Shown piece by piece: positions 1-6,968 of a DNA stretch of 10,004 nucleotides. Source of the DNA: Phenylobacterium aquaticum (GTDB lineage: Bacteria; Pseudomonadota; Alphaproteobacteria; Caulobacterales; Caulobacteraceae); assembly GCF_947378715.1 (NCBI RefSeq), contig NZ_CANCLE010000148.1, positions 1-10,004 of the forward strand. The letters run 5' to 3'. Both the position numbers and the translations under genes were made by a program. The notes beneath the pieces were generated by a model, which saw only the letters and a list, made by a program, of their open reading frames with translations, had not been told where the DNA came from and did no database searches. Position 1 is the first letter of the stretch; every line of letters begins with the position of its first letter.

Positions 1-1
1 C

Positions 2-517
2 CTGGGCGGCGAGGCGCTGATGACCGAGAGCTACAAGGACATCCTGCGCCACACCGGCCCGGCGCTGTCGCCGTTCAACGCCTGGGTGCTGTTGAAGGGG
101 CTTGAGACCCTGGAACTGCGGGTCACCCGCCAGTCGCAGAACGCCGCCAGGATTGCAGACGTGATCGGCGCCCACGCCAAGACCAAGCGCGTGCTCTATC
201 CCGGCCGGCCGGACCATCCCCAGGCGGCGATCATCGCCAACCAGATGAGCGGCGGCGGCAATGTCGTGGCCTTCGACCTGGGCGACAGGGCGGCGGCCTG
301 GCGGTTCCTGGATGCGCTGGCCATCGTCGACATCTCGAACAATCTCGGCGACGCCAAGTCGATGGCCACCCACCCCTGCACCACCACCCACCGCTCCATG
401 CCCGAGGCCGAGCGACTGGAGATCGGCCTGACCGAGGGCTGGGTGCGGATGAGCGTCGGGCTGGAAGGCGTCGGCGACCTGACCCGCGACGTCAGCCGGG
501 CGCTGGACGCGGCCTAG
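2..517 (+). CDS. metZ: O-succinylhomoserine sulfhydrylase, C-terminal part (5' end outside window)
   Basis: This is the last 171 residues of a Cys/Met-metabolism PLP-dependent enzyme, running from the window edge to a TAG stop. The family (gamma-replacement, fold type I) makes homocysteine from an activated homoserine ester and sulfide in the cytoplasm. Visible family signatures are LGGEAL at the very start, which normally lies just after the PLP-binding lysine, then TGPALSPFNAWVLLKGLETL, NQMSGGGNVVAFDL, and the C-terminal DAKSMATHPCTTTH and RMSVGLEG blocks that contact the substrate carboxylate. This combination looks more like MetZ than like cystathionine gamma-synthase or MetY, but paralogues are close. 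The PLP lysine itself lies upstream of the window, so catalytic completeness cannot be confirmed. The gene converges on the hydrolase at 673-2406 across a hairpin-rich spacer. Confidence 0.85.
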   Translation: MGGEALMTESYKDILRHTGPALSPFNAWVLLKGLETLELRVTRQSQNAARIADVIGAHAKTKRVLYPGRPDHPQAAIIANQMSGGGNVVAFDLGDRAAAWRFLDALAIVDISNNLGDAKSMATHPCTTTHRSMPEAERLEIGLTEGWVRMSVGLEGVGDLTRDVSRALDAA

Positions 518-521
518 GCAA

Positions 522-663
522 GGCCCCTCCCCCGCTGGGGGAGGGGGACCCCGAAGGGGTGGAGGGGGCCGCTCCGATAGGAGCGGCCCAGGTCGTTCGG
601 CCCGATCCGGCCTTGCAGGCCGGCCCCCTCTGGCCCTCTGGGCCAGCTCCCCCAGAGGGGGAG
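522..663. repeat. Intergenic palindromic repeat cluster (REP-like) between convergent genes
   Basis: The 155-bp spacer between two converging genes is almost entirely built of inverted repeats. (1) CCCCTCCCCC/GGGGGAGGGG at 524-533/537-546, 10 bp with a 3-nt loop. (2) ACCCC/GGGGT at 548-552/556-560. (3) GGGCCGCTCC/GGAGCGGCCC at 566-575/580-589, with a GATA loop. (4) CCGGCCT/AGGCCGG at 607-613/617-623. (5) A nested hairpin with outer arms 624-633/652-661 (CCCCCTCTGG/CCAGAGGGGG) and inner arms 631-636/640-645. From memory, C/G-rich elements of this look are frequent between genes in Caulobacterales; that cannot be checked here. It has no U-tract, but it could act as a transcription barrier for both metZ and the hydrolase gene and protect their mRNA 3' ends. 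Confidence 0.7.
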
Positions 664-672
664 CAGCGCGGC

Positions 673-2406
673 CTATTTCCCCGCCGTCGGGATCGGCAGC
701 TTGAAGTCCGGCGACCAGTGGGTGGCGGTGCCGGAGGTCACGTACCAGCAGATCAGCATCGCGCAGATCAGCGCGCCCGGCACATAGCTGTTGGTGCGCC
801 GATAGGCGAAGGCGGCGATGATCCCCACCACCGCCAGCAGCGGCACGAACTGGATGGCGATGATGACGTTCAGCGGCTCGGTCGGGGTCAGCAGCAGGCC
901 CGTGGAGAACAGGGTCGCGTACTGGGCGCCGACCAGCACCGCGAAGCCGCCGGCCATGGCGAGCGCCGCGGTGGCGTAGGCGGCCAGAGCCCCCTCGCCC
1001 TTCACCGACAGATTGGCGTTGAGCGCCCGGATCGCCACCAGGAAATAGGCGGTCCAGAGCGGCAGATAGGTCAGGGCGTAGCGGGCGTGGACGGCGTCCA
1101 GCGGCTTCAACCCCAGGACCCAGAAGCGGTAGTCGACCTTGAACAGCCCATCGACCAGGGCCAGCGAGCCATAGCCCACAGCCATGACGGCGAGCGCCAG
1201 CAGCACGGCCGGACCGCCGAGCTTGGCGAGGTTGGACTTGCCGCGTCGCAGGACCAGGCCGAGCGCCAGGGTGATCAGGCCGTTGAGGATCGCCCAGACC
1301 AAGAGCTGGTTGGTGATCCATTGCGGGAAGGCCTTCATCGGGAAGAACAGGTTCCCGAGTTTCATGAAGGCGAAGAAGCTGAGCGCCGGTATGGCGATGG
1401 TCGCCAGCAGGGACAGGGCCCATTTGCCGTCGCGCTTGAGCGTCGTCGGCTGGGCCTCGGCGGCGAGACCGGCGAAGATCGGAGCGGCCAGCAGGAGCTC
1501 GAAGGTCCCGAGCAGCAGGATCACGAAGCCTGCGAAGGCGACCAGAGTGCCGATCTCTTTCCAGAGCCAGATCTGGTTGTTGGGATCGAGGGGCCGGGCC
1601 TCGCCCTTGAGCGTGGTCTGGAACCAGTCGACCGCGTGACCGACGCCGGCGCGGGAGAAGTGCTCCCAGGGGTGGGTGACCGGCGGGTTCCACAGCCTGC
1701 GGCCCGTGCCGGCGGCGACATCGCCATAGAGCTTGCCCTCGACCACCGGCCCCTGGGCGCCGAACAGGGCCTGGAGACGCGGCGAAGTCGCGACCAGCGA
1801 GCCCTTGGGAACCTGCCACATCAGGGGGGCGAACTCGTCGAACTGGCCGAACACCAGGGCGACATTGCGCGGCGTCGTGGGCGTGGCGGTCGCGGGCGAG
1901 CCGAGCAGGCCCGGCGTCGTGCCTTCCAGCACGATCGCGCGGTAGCCGTCCGGCTGGGCGGCGGCGGCGGAGAGCACCGGCCCGCCGCCGAGGCTGTGGC
2001 CCTCCAGGCCGATCTGGCCGCGATCGACCTCAGGACGGGACTGCAGATAGCGCAGGGCGGCGGGGCCGCCGAAGCCCTGCTCGCCCACCGCGCCGCCGGA
2101 ATAGCCATGGCCGGTCATGTCCATGGCCAGCACCACGAAGCCGCGCCGCGACAACTCGATGGCGAAGGAGCTCTGCATCTCGCGGGTGTTGATATAGCCG
2201 TGGCTGATCAGCACGGCCGGGGCCGGATGGGCCGCCGTGGCGCCGGGCGGCAGATAGAGGAGGCCGCTCATCACCACGCCCTTGTCGCCCGGGAAGCGGA
2301 CGTCGGTGACCTTGACCCCGCCAGTGGTCTGGACCGCGTGGGCCAGGACGGCGCCGGCCAGGATCACCGCCCAGCCCAAGACAAACAGCCGCCATTTGCC
2401 GCCCAT
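673..2406 (-). CDS. Membrane-bound alpha/beta hydrolase with multi-pass C-terminal domain
   Basis: The product is 577 residues. Residues 6-25 form one hydrophobic signal-anchor helix. Residues about 35-265 are an alpha/beta-hydrolase (dienelactone-hydrolase-like) fold: an HG oxyanion-type motif at H69-G70, the nucleophile elbow GHSLGG with S138, a candidate acid D190 in GQFDEF, and a candidate catalytic histidine H257 (H245 and H249 are nearby). Residues about 285-565 contain some eight further hydrophobic segments (about 286-314, 329-349, 364-386, 398-421, 443-462, 473-500, 513-535, 541-559). The hydrolase domain is therefore probably outside the cytoplasmic membrane. Substrate unknown; an esterase or peptidase-like role on lipids or envelope compounds is inference. 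I chose the ATG at 2406 because AGGGGAG lies 7 nt before it and the hydrophobic anchor follows at once; the open frame runs on to 2616 but without protein-like character. Confidence 0.85.
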   Translation of the reverse strand: MGGKWRLFVLGWAVILAGAVLAHAVQTTGGVKVTDVRFPGDKGVVMSGLLYLPPGATAAHPAPAVLISHGYINTREMQSSFAIELSRRGFVVLAMDMTGHGYSGGAVGEQGFGGPAALRYLQSRPEVDRGQIGLEGHSLGGGPVLSAAAAQPDGYRAIVLEGTTPGLLGSPATATPTTPRNVALVFGQFDEFAPLMWQVPKGSLVATSPRLQALFGAQGPVVEGKLYGDVAAGTGRRLWNPPVTHPWEHFSRAGVGHAVDWFQTTLKGEARPLDPNNQIWLWKEIGTLVAFAGFVILLLGTFELLLAAPIFAGLAAEAQPTTLKRDGKWALSLLATIAIPALSFFAFMKLGNLFFPMKAFPQWITNQLLVWAILNGLITLALGLVLRRGKSNLAKLGGPAVLLALAVMAVGYGSLALVDGLFKVDYRFWVLGLKPLDAVHARYALTYLPLWTAYFLVAIRALNANLSVKGEGALAAYATAALAMAGGFAVLVGAQYATLFSTGLLLTPTEPLNVIIAIQFVPLLAVVGIIAAFAYRRTNSYVPGALICAMLICWYVTSGTATHWSPDFKLPIPTAGK

Positions 2407-2518
2407 GACCCATCTCCCCTGTGTTCGTTGGGCGGGACTATGGGCGTAGCGCCGTCGAGCGGGAACCGGCAAAATGAGCGCTTCTCCCACCACCGACCGC
2501 CCAGGATCCGGAGCCTTC

Positions 2519-2971
2519 ATGTCGCCTGTCCTACATCTGATCTGCGGCCTGCCCGGCGCCGGCAAGAGCACCCTGGCCCGCAGGCTTGAGGCGGAGACCG
2601 GCGCCCTACGGCTCACCTCCGACGAATGGCTTCTTCGCCTCGGCGCCGACGGCTATGACGAGACCGCCCGCGCGGCGGTCGACGATCTGCAGTGGGACCT
2701 CGCCCAGCAGTTGCTGCAACGGGGCCTGAGCGTGATCCTGGAGCCAGGGTTCTGGACGCGACAGGAGCGCGACCGGTTTCGGCGGCGCGCAGAGGCGTTG
2801 GGCGCGAGTTCACGGCTGCACTTCCTGGACGTTTCCCGCGACGAACTGATCCGCCGGCTGATCGCCCGCAATGCCGCCCTACCGCCTGGCAGCTTCCGCG
2901 TCGATCCCAAGGACATCGATGCCTGGACCCCGTTGTTCGAGCGGCCCGACGCCGACGAGCTGGACGCCTAG
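2519..2971 (+). CDS. Small P-loop ATPase / kinase-like protein (AAA_33 or zeta-toxin-like fold)
   Basis: The product is 150 residues from the chosen start. It opens directly into a Walker A P-loop, GLPGAGKST (residues 10-18, K16), followed by SDEW (D35, E36), a substrate-side position typical of small nucleoside or antibiotic kinases, and a beta strand LSVILEPGFW that resembles a Walker B region. RRLIARN (113-119) looks like the arginine-bearing lid that closes over ATP. This layout matches the single-domain P-loop kinases often annotated AAA family ATPase. The phosphate acceptor cannot be deduced. No antitoxin-like gene adjoins it, so a toxin role is unsupported. The ATG at 2519 has GGAG 5 nt upstream and gives the usual short N-terminus. 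The ATG at 2474 would add 15 polar residues and has only a weak Shine-Dalgarno. The gene diverges from the hydrolase gene. Confidence 0.8.
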   Translation: MSPVLHLICGLPGAGKSTLARRLEAETGALRLTSDEWLLRLGADGYDETARAAVDDLQWDLAQQLLQRGLSVILEPGFWTRQERDRFRRRAEALGASSRLHFLDVSRDELIRRLIARNAALPPGSFRVDPKDIDAWTPLFERPDADELDA

Positions 2972-3010
2972 AGCTTTCAGCCCCGTAGTCTGAGCGCATA
3001 GCCAATCACG

Positions 3011-3059
3011 CTGACCCCTACTGCGGGGGCATGTTGCTATTACCCCCAGCCGGTATAGC
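3011..3059 (+). promoter_or_regulatory. Candidate csoR promoter with C/G-tract operator half-sites
   Basis: Three homopolymeric tracts lie just upstream of the repressor gene: CCCC at 3015-3018, GGGGG at 3025-3029 and CCCCC at 3043-3047. The first two form CCCC-N6-GGGG, and the last two face each other as GGGGG-N13-CCCCC. CsoR/RcnR-family repressors are known to bind short inverted G/C tracts flanked by A/T, so self-regulation is plausible. The -10 candidates are GCTATTAC (3036-3043), close to the Caulobacter housekeeping -10 consensus GCTANAWC as I recall it, and TATAGC (3054-3059). No good -35 is seen. Both -10 candidates lie next to or overlap the tracts. Confidence 0.45.
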
Positions 3060-3067
3060 GTCGGCAC

Positions 3068-3343
3068 ATGGACGACGCCGGAAAGCCCAAGCTTCTGAAC
3101 CGCCTGAGCCGCATCGAGGGCCAGGTGCGCGGCATAGCGCGCATGGTCGAGGAGGATCGATATTGCATCGACGTCCTCACCCAGCTGCAGGCCGTGCGCG
3201 CGGCGCTCGGCCGGGTGGAGACCGAGATGCTGAAGAGCCATCTCGACCACTGCATCGAGGGCGCGATCGTCTCCGGGGATGCGCAGGAACAGCGCAAGAA
3301 GGCGGGCGAACTGATCGAACTGCTCGGTCGGACCGCGCGTTGA
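3068..3343 (+). CDS. CsoR/RcnR-family (DUF156) metal-sensing transcriptional repressor
   Basis: This 91-residue, all-helical protein has the family hallmark LNRLSRIEGQVRGIARM (residues 10-26) and the C-terminal helix AGELIELLGR. Such proteins form tetramers with a four-helix-bundle core, bind DNA when metal-free and release it on binding metal. The ligand positions match CsoR: C33, H58 and C62, with the 25- and 4-residue spacing known from copper-sensing CsoR (Cys-His-Cys). Y32 precedes the first cysteine as in CsoR. The RcnR-type N-terminal histidine is absent. Cu(I) is therefore the best guess, but many DUF156 members of this type are unassigned and may sense formaldehyde or reactive sulfur. 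No P-type ATPase, copper chaperone or efflux gene adjoins it. There is no clear Shine-Dalgarno before the ATG, which suggests a very short leader. Confidence 0.88.
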   Translation: MDDAGKPKLLNRLSRIEGQVRGIARMVEEDRYCIDVLTQLQAVRAALGRVETEMLKSHLDHCIEGAIVSGDAQEQRKKAGELIELLGRTAR

Positions 3344-3414
3344 GGCGTCCCTTGACCCTAGGGCCGCATTTCCGTCTCCGTTCCGACGTTCAAAGCTGCT
3401 AGACGAAGGCCTCA

Positions 3415-3424
3415 GGGAGAGGAG
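3415..3424 (+). promoter_or_regulatory. Strong ribosome binding site of ptsP, ambiguous TTG/ATG start
   Basis: GGGAGAGGAG is a strong Shine-Dalgarno. The spacing from its AGGAG to the TTG at 3434 is 9 nt and to the adjacent ATG at 3437 is 12 nt. The two starts differ by one residue. I use ATG by codon preference, although the spacing slightly favours TTG. Confidence 0.6.
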
Positions 3425-3436
3425 ACCGGGCCCTTG

Positions 3437-5701
3437 ATGCCCTCACCCAACGTGGCCACACGTGGACAACGCAGCCTGCTGCGGCAGATCCGCGAAGCGC
3501 TCGCCGGCGGCGGTCCCGCCCAGGCGCGCCTCGACATGGTCGTGCGGATCATCGCCCGGTCGATGGTGGCGGAGGTGTGCTCGCTCTATATGCGGCGCGC
3601 CAGTTCGGACATGGAGCTGTTCGCCACCGAGGGCCTGGATCCCAACGCCGTCCACGTGACGCGGATGAAGCCCGGCGAGGGCCTGGTCGGCGAGATCATG
3701 CGCCTGGGCCGACCGCTGAACCTGTCCGACGCCCCCAATCACCCGGCCTTCTCCTACCGCCCGGAAACCGGCGAGGATCCGTTCCACGCCTTCATGGGCG
3801 TGCCCCTGCTGCGCGGCGGCCGGGCCATCGGGGTGCTGGTGGTCCAGAACCGCACAGAGCGGGTCTATTCCGACGACGAGGTCGAGGACCTGCAGATCGT
3901 CGCCATGGTGCTGGCCGAGATGGTCGCCGGTGGCGAACTGGCGGCGGAAGGCCACCTCACGGGCATCGACATCGCCCCGACCAAGCCCGAGCGGGTCAAG
4001 GGCGCGAAGTTCGCCGACGGCCTGGCGCTCGGCGTCGTGGTGCTGCACGAGCCGCCGGTCGCCCCGTCTCAGCTGCTGGCCGAGGACATAGGGGCCGAGG
4101 ACGCCCGGCTGAAGACCGCCATCTCCGAGTTGCAGGCCCAGATCGACTTCATGCTGGAAGGTCAGCATGGCCTGGTCGAGGCCTCCTATGAGGTGCTCGA
4201 GACCTACAAGATGTTCGCCCACGACCGGGGCTGGAGCCGGTCGCTGGAAGACGCGGTGCGCAACGGCCTGACCGCCGAGGCGGCGGTGGAGCGGGTGCGC
4301 TCCGAACACCGGGCCCGCCTGGGCCAGGCGCGCGACCCCTATCTGCGCGAACGACTGCACGACTTCGAGGATCTGGCCGACCGGCTGCTGCGCCACCTGT
4401 CCGGCGCGGGCGCCGAGGCCCGGGTGCTGCCCGAGAACGCCATATTGGTCGCGCGCAACCTCGGCCCCGCCGACCTGCTGGAATATGACCGCACCCGGCT
4501 GAAGGGGCTGTTGCTGGAAGAGGGCTCGGCGGCCAGCCATGCGGCGATCGTCGCCCGCGCCCTGCAGATCCCCTGCGTCGGCCGGCTGGTCGGGCTGCGC
4601 GACAAGGTCTCGGAGGGCGATCAGGTGATCGTCGACGCTGAGACCGGCGAGGCCTATCTGCGGCCGCGCCCGGACGTGATCAAGTCGCTGCAGGCCCGCC
4701 TCGAGGTCCGGCTCCAGCGCCACGCCGAGTTCGCCAAGCTGCGCGACACCCCGGCCTTCACCCGCGACGGGGCGAAGATCACCCTGCTGATGAACGCCGG
4801 CCTGGACGTCGACCTGGACATATTGCTGGAGACCGGGGCGGAGGGCATCGGCCTGTTCCGCACCGAATTCCAGTTCATGGTCGCCGAGGAGATGCCCCGG
4901 TTCTCGGCCCAGACGGCGCTCTACGCCCGGGTGATGGACGCGGCCGGCGACCTGCCGGTGACCTTCCGCACCCTCGACCTCGGGGGCGACAAGGTGCTGC
5001 CCTATATGGAGGCCGAGCGCGAGGACAACCCGGCCCTGGGCTGGCGCGCCATCCGCATGGGCCTGGATCGCCCCGCCCTGCTGCGCCTGCAGCTGCGCGC
5101 CCTGATCGCTGCGGCCAGGGGCCGTTCGCTCAGGATCATGTTCCCGCTGGTGGCCAGCGTCGATGAGTTCCGCGCCGCCCGCGCCCTGGTGGATCACGAG
5201 GTGGCCTGGGCCCTGCGCCGCGGCCGCCCGGCCCCGTCGCGGCTGGACGTGGGCGCGATGATCGAGGCGCCGGCGGTGATCTGGCACCTCGACGCCCTGT
5301 TGCCGATGACCGACTTCGTCAGTGTCGGGACCAATGACCTGATGCAGTATCTGTTCGCCGCCGACCGGGGCAATCCCCGGGTGTCGGACCGCTACGACTT
5401 TCTGTCGCCGCCGGCCCTGAGGGCGCTGGAGACCATCCAGCGCGCCTGCGCCGAGACCGGCACGCCGGTGTCGGTCTGCGGGGAGATGGCGGGACGGCCC
5501 CTGGAGGCCTTCGTGCTGACCGCGCTCGGCTTCGAGCGGCTGTCCATGCCGCCGGCCGGGATCGGGCCGGTCAAGCAGATGGTGCTGTCCTGTGACCGTG
5601 AAGCCGCGCGACGGGGGGTTTCGACCCTGATCAAGAGCTCGGCGGGCTCCATCCGCAACGAGATAGAAACCTTGGCGCGCAAACTCTATCTCGCCATCTG
5701 A
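3437..5701 (+). CDS. ptsP: Phosphoenolpyruvate-protein phosphotransferase PtsP (enzyme I-Ntr) with GAF domain
   Basis: The product is 754 residues, the usual size for EI-Ntr. Order of domains: GAF sensor (about 20-165), enzyme I N-terminal and carrier-binding helical region (about 190-320), phosphohistidine swivel domain (about 330-410) with H368 in SAASHAAIVARAL, and the PEP-binding TIM barrel (about 435-740). Barrel motifs are intact: GLFRTEF (R475), RTLDLGGDK, a GAMIEAPA metal ligand E610, GTNDLMQY (D634) and the catalytic cysteine C681 in VCGEMAGRP. It autophosphorylates from PEP and passes phosphate to NPr and then EIIA-Ntr. In alphaproteobacteria this relay reports nitrogen status; in Caulobacter glutamine acting on the GAF domain is reported to control (p)ppGpp through SpoT. 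It stands as its own unit downstream of csoR, with a 93-bp gap and a strong Shine-Dalgarno. Confidence 0.95.
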   Translation: MPSPNVATRGQRSLLRQIREALAGGGPAQARLDMVVRIIARSMVAEVCSLYMRRASSDMELFATEGLDPNAVHVTRMKPGEGLVGEIMRLGRPLNLSDAPNHPAFSYRPETGEDPFHAFMGVPLLRGGRAIGVLVVQNRTERVYSDDEVEDLQIVAMVLAEMVAGGELAAEGHLTGIDIAPTKPERVKGAKFADGLALGVVVLHEPPVAPSQLLAEDIGAEDARLKTAISELQAQIDFMLEGQHGLVEASYEVLETYKMFAHDRGWSRSLEDAVRNGLTAEAAVERVRSEHRARLGQARDPYLRERLHDFEDLADRLLRHLSGAGAEARVLPENAILVARNLGPADLLEYDRTRLKGLLLEEGSAASHAAIVARALQIPCVGRLVGLRDKVSEGDQVIVDAETGEAYLRPRPDVIKSLQARLEVRLQRHAEFAKLRDTPAFTRDGAKITLLMNAGLDVDLDILLETGAEGIGLFRTEFQFMVAEEMPRFSAQTALYARVMDAAGDLPVTFRTLDLGGDKVLPYMEAEREDNPALGWRAIRMGLDRPALLRLQLRALIAAARGRSLRIMFPLVASVDEFRAARALVDHEVAWALRRGRPAPSRLDVGAMIEAPAVIWHLDALLPMTDFVSVGTNDLMQYLFAADRGNPRVSDRYDFLSPPALRALETIQRACAETGTPVSVCGEMAGRPLEAFVLTALGFERLSMPPAGIGPVKQMVLSCDREAARRGVSTLIKSSAGSIRNEIETLARKLYLAI

Positions 5702-5762
5702 GAGAGGTGATCCGGCTCAGAACCGTGATCGCGCTTGAGGATCGCCGCCCCTGGCGACTCGT

Positions 5763-5777
5763 CCCCCGAAATGGGGG
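5763..5777 (+). terminator. Weak GC hairpin downstream of ptsP
   Basis: CCCCC-GAAAT-GGGGG forms a 5-bp all-GC stem 62 nt after the ptsP stop. It is followed by CTTCGCG and not by a T-run, so intrinsic termination is doubtful. It may only slow polymerase or stabilise the mRNA end. Confidence 0.3.
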
Positions 5778-5795
5778 CTTCGCGTGTCGGGCGAA

Positions 5796-5860
5796 TTAAC
5801 CATGGGTTCGGAAATTGCGTATTGATTTCTGAACTTTAGCGTGATAATTCTGAACAATAG
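5796..5860 (+). promoter_or_regulatory. AT-rich promoter region of the rodZ-like gene with 21-bp-spaced direct repeat
   Basis: This is the most AT-rich stretch of the window. It contains a candidate -35 TTGATT (5822-5827) and -10 GATAAT (5843-5848), 15 bp apart. TTCTGAAC occurs twice, at 5827-5834 and 5848-5855, exactly 21 bp apart, and each copy is followed by NNTAG; the repeat covers the -35/-10 area. TTAACCAT at 5796-5803 resembles a CtrA half-site, with a poor second half (TTCG at 5807). A CcrM-type GANTC site (GACTC) lies at 5756-5760. All assignments are by pattern only. Confidence 0.45.
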
Positions 5861-5938
5861 TTAATGCTCCGGCGCGGTCGGAGTTTGGGGGCGTCTCGGT
5901 ATTATTCGCCGGACGGAAGATCAGGGGTGCGGGTAGCC

Positions 5939-6946
5939 ATGCCGCTCGATACTGGCGGGGTTACGAATCTTCATTTGCCGACCGACTGGGATCGCGATCC
6001 CGGGGTCGCAGAGTCCTATATGCCGACCTTGGATGCTGGCCCCGATATTGGCGTGGCCCTCAAGACCGCCCGGGAGTTTCGCGGCCTGTCCTTGCAGGAC
6101 GTGGCCGACCAGACCCGGATCCGCCGCGCCTACCTCGCGGCCATCGAGGAGATGCGGCTCGACGAGCTGCCCTCGCGCCCCTTCACCATCGGCTATGTGC
6201 GGGCCTACGCCAACGCCCTGGGGCTGGATGGCGAGGCCGCTGTCCACCGCTTCAAGACTGACGAGCCAGCTACCGACGAGCCCCTGCGCGAGCCGGTCGG
6301 CGTGCGCCGTGACGGCGATCCCCGGCTGATGACCATCATCGTCGGCGGGGTGCTGGTCATCGCCGCCATCGTGCTGTGGAACGTCGCCCAGCGGGCGATG
6401 AGCGAACAGGCCCCGCCGCCGCCCACCGCCCCGGAAACCGCCGCTGCGCCCCTGGCTGCCGCCGAGGGCCCGGTGTCGCTGGGCGCGCCCCTGCCGGCCC
6501 CGGTGGAATCCACCACGCCCACGCCTTACGAGACTCCGGGCCTTGAGGCCTCGGTCGCCGCATCGGGTTCCGCTGACGGCGTCGACGCCGCCCGCAAGGC
6601 CGCCGCCCAGAACCCCGAGGCCAAGGCGCCCGATCCGTCGGCCCAGCCCCTGCCCCAGACCTTCGAAGCCCAGGGCGCCATCTATGGCGCGCCGGCCACC
6701 GCCTCCCAGGTCACCCTGCAGGCGCGCAAGCCGACCTCGCTGATCGTGCGCGGCCCGGATGGCTCGGTCTATTTCGCCCGCCAGCTCGCGGCCGGCGAAG
6801 CCTATCGCGCCCCGATGCTGAAGGGCGTCACGGCCGACGTGGTCGAGGCCGGGGCGGTCCAGGCCTTCGTGGGCGGCCAGAGCAAGGGCCTGCTTCCGGT
6901 GGGCCTCAACTCGGTCGCCAAGCTGAGCGCTTCGCCCCAGGGCTGA
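5939..6946 (+). CDS. rodZ: RodZ-like membrane protein: HTH, one transmembrane helix, DUF4115
   Basis: The product is 335 residues from the chosen start. A Xre-like helix-turn-helix of the RodZ (HTH_25) type spans about 36-105, including IGVALKTAREFRGLSLQDVA and RPFTIGYVRAYANALGL. One transmembrane helix follows at about 130-150 (MTIIVGGVLVIAAIVLWNVA), then a Pro/Ala-rich periplasmic linker (about 155-245), then a beta-rich DUF4115 domain (about 255-325) with SLIVRGPDGSVYFARQL and AGEAYRAP. In RodZ the cytoplasmic HTH binds MreB and couples it to the elongasome; DNA binding is usually not the main role. The ispG gene follows, as rodZ-ispG does in E. coli, which supports the name. The start is uncertain: ATG at 5864 would add 25 residues, but that stretch uses codons rare in the rest of the gene and has no Shine-Dalgarno; AGGGG lies 11 nt before 5939. 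Confidence 0.85.
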   Translation: MPLDTGGVTNLHLPTDWDRDPGVAESYMPTLDAGPDIGVALKTAREFRGLSLQDVADQTRIRRAYLAAIEEMRLDELPSRPFTIGYVRAYANALGLDGEAAVHRFKTDEPATDEPLREPVGVRRDGDPRLMTIIVGGVLVIAAIVLWNVAQRAMSEQAPPPPTAPETAAAPLAAAEGPVSLGAPLPAPVESTTPTPYETPGLEASVAASGSADGVDAARKAAAQNPEAKAPDPSAQPLPQTFEAQGAIYGAPATASQVTLQARKPTSLIVRGPDGSVYFARQLAAGEAYRAPMLKGVTADVVEAGAVQAFVGGQSKGLLPVGLNSVAKLSASPQG

Positions 6947-6968
6947 CATCCAGACTTTAGTCTCCTCA

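Noticed and set aside
559..2589. Long open frame (676 codons) on the + strand opposite the membrane hydrolase gene
   Set aside because: Its translation is dominated by Gly, Arg, Gln and Glu with no domain motifs, as expected of the mirror frame of a high-GC gene; the opposite strand encodes a clear hydrolase.
2407..2616. N-terminal extension of the hydrolase frame by 70 codons
   Set aside because: The extension would overlap the divergent kinase gene and lies before a good Shine-Dalgarno and a hydrophobic anchor that begins at 2406.
2519..2971. Zeta-type toxin of a toxin-antitoxin pair
   Set aside because: The fold is compatible, but no small antitoxin-like gene adjoins it on the same strand, and the residues visible do not establish a toxin substrate site.
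3443..5287. Long open frame (614 codons) antisense to ptsP
   Set aside because: It is a composition shadow: low-complexity His/Gln/Gly/Leu-rich translation, while the sense strand has every enzyme I motif.
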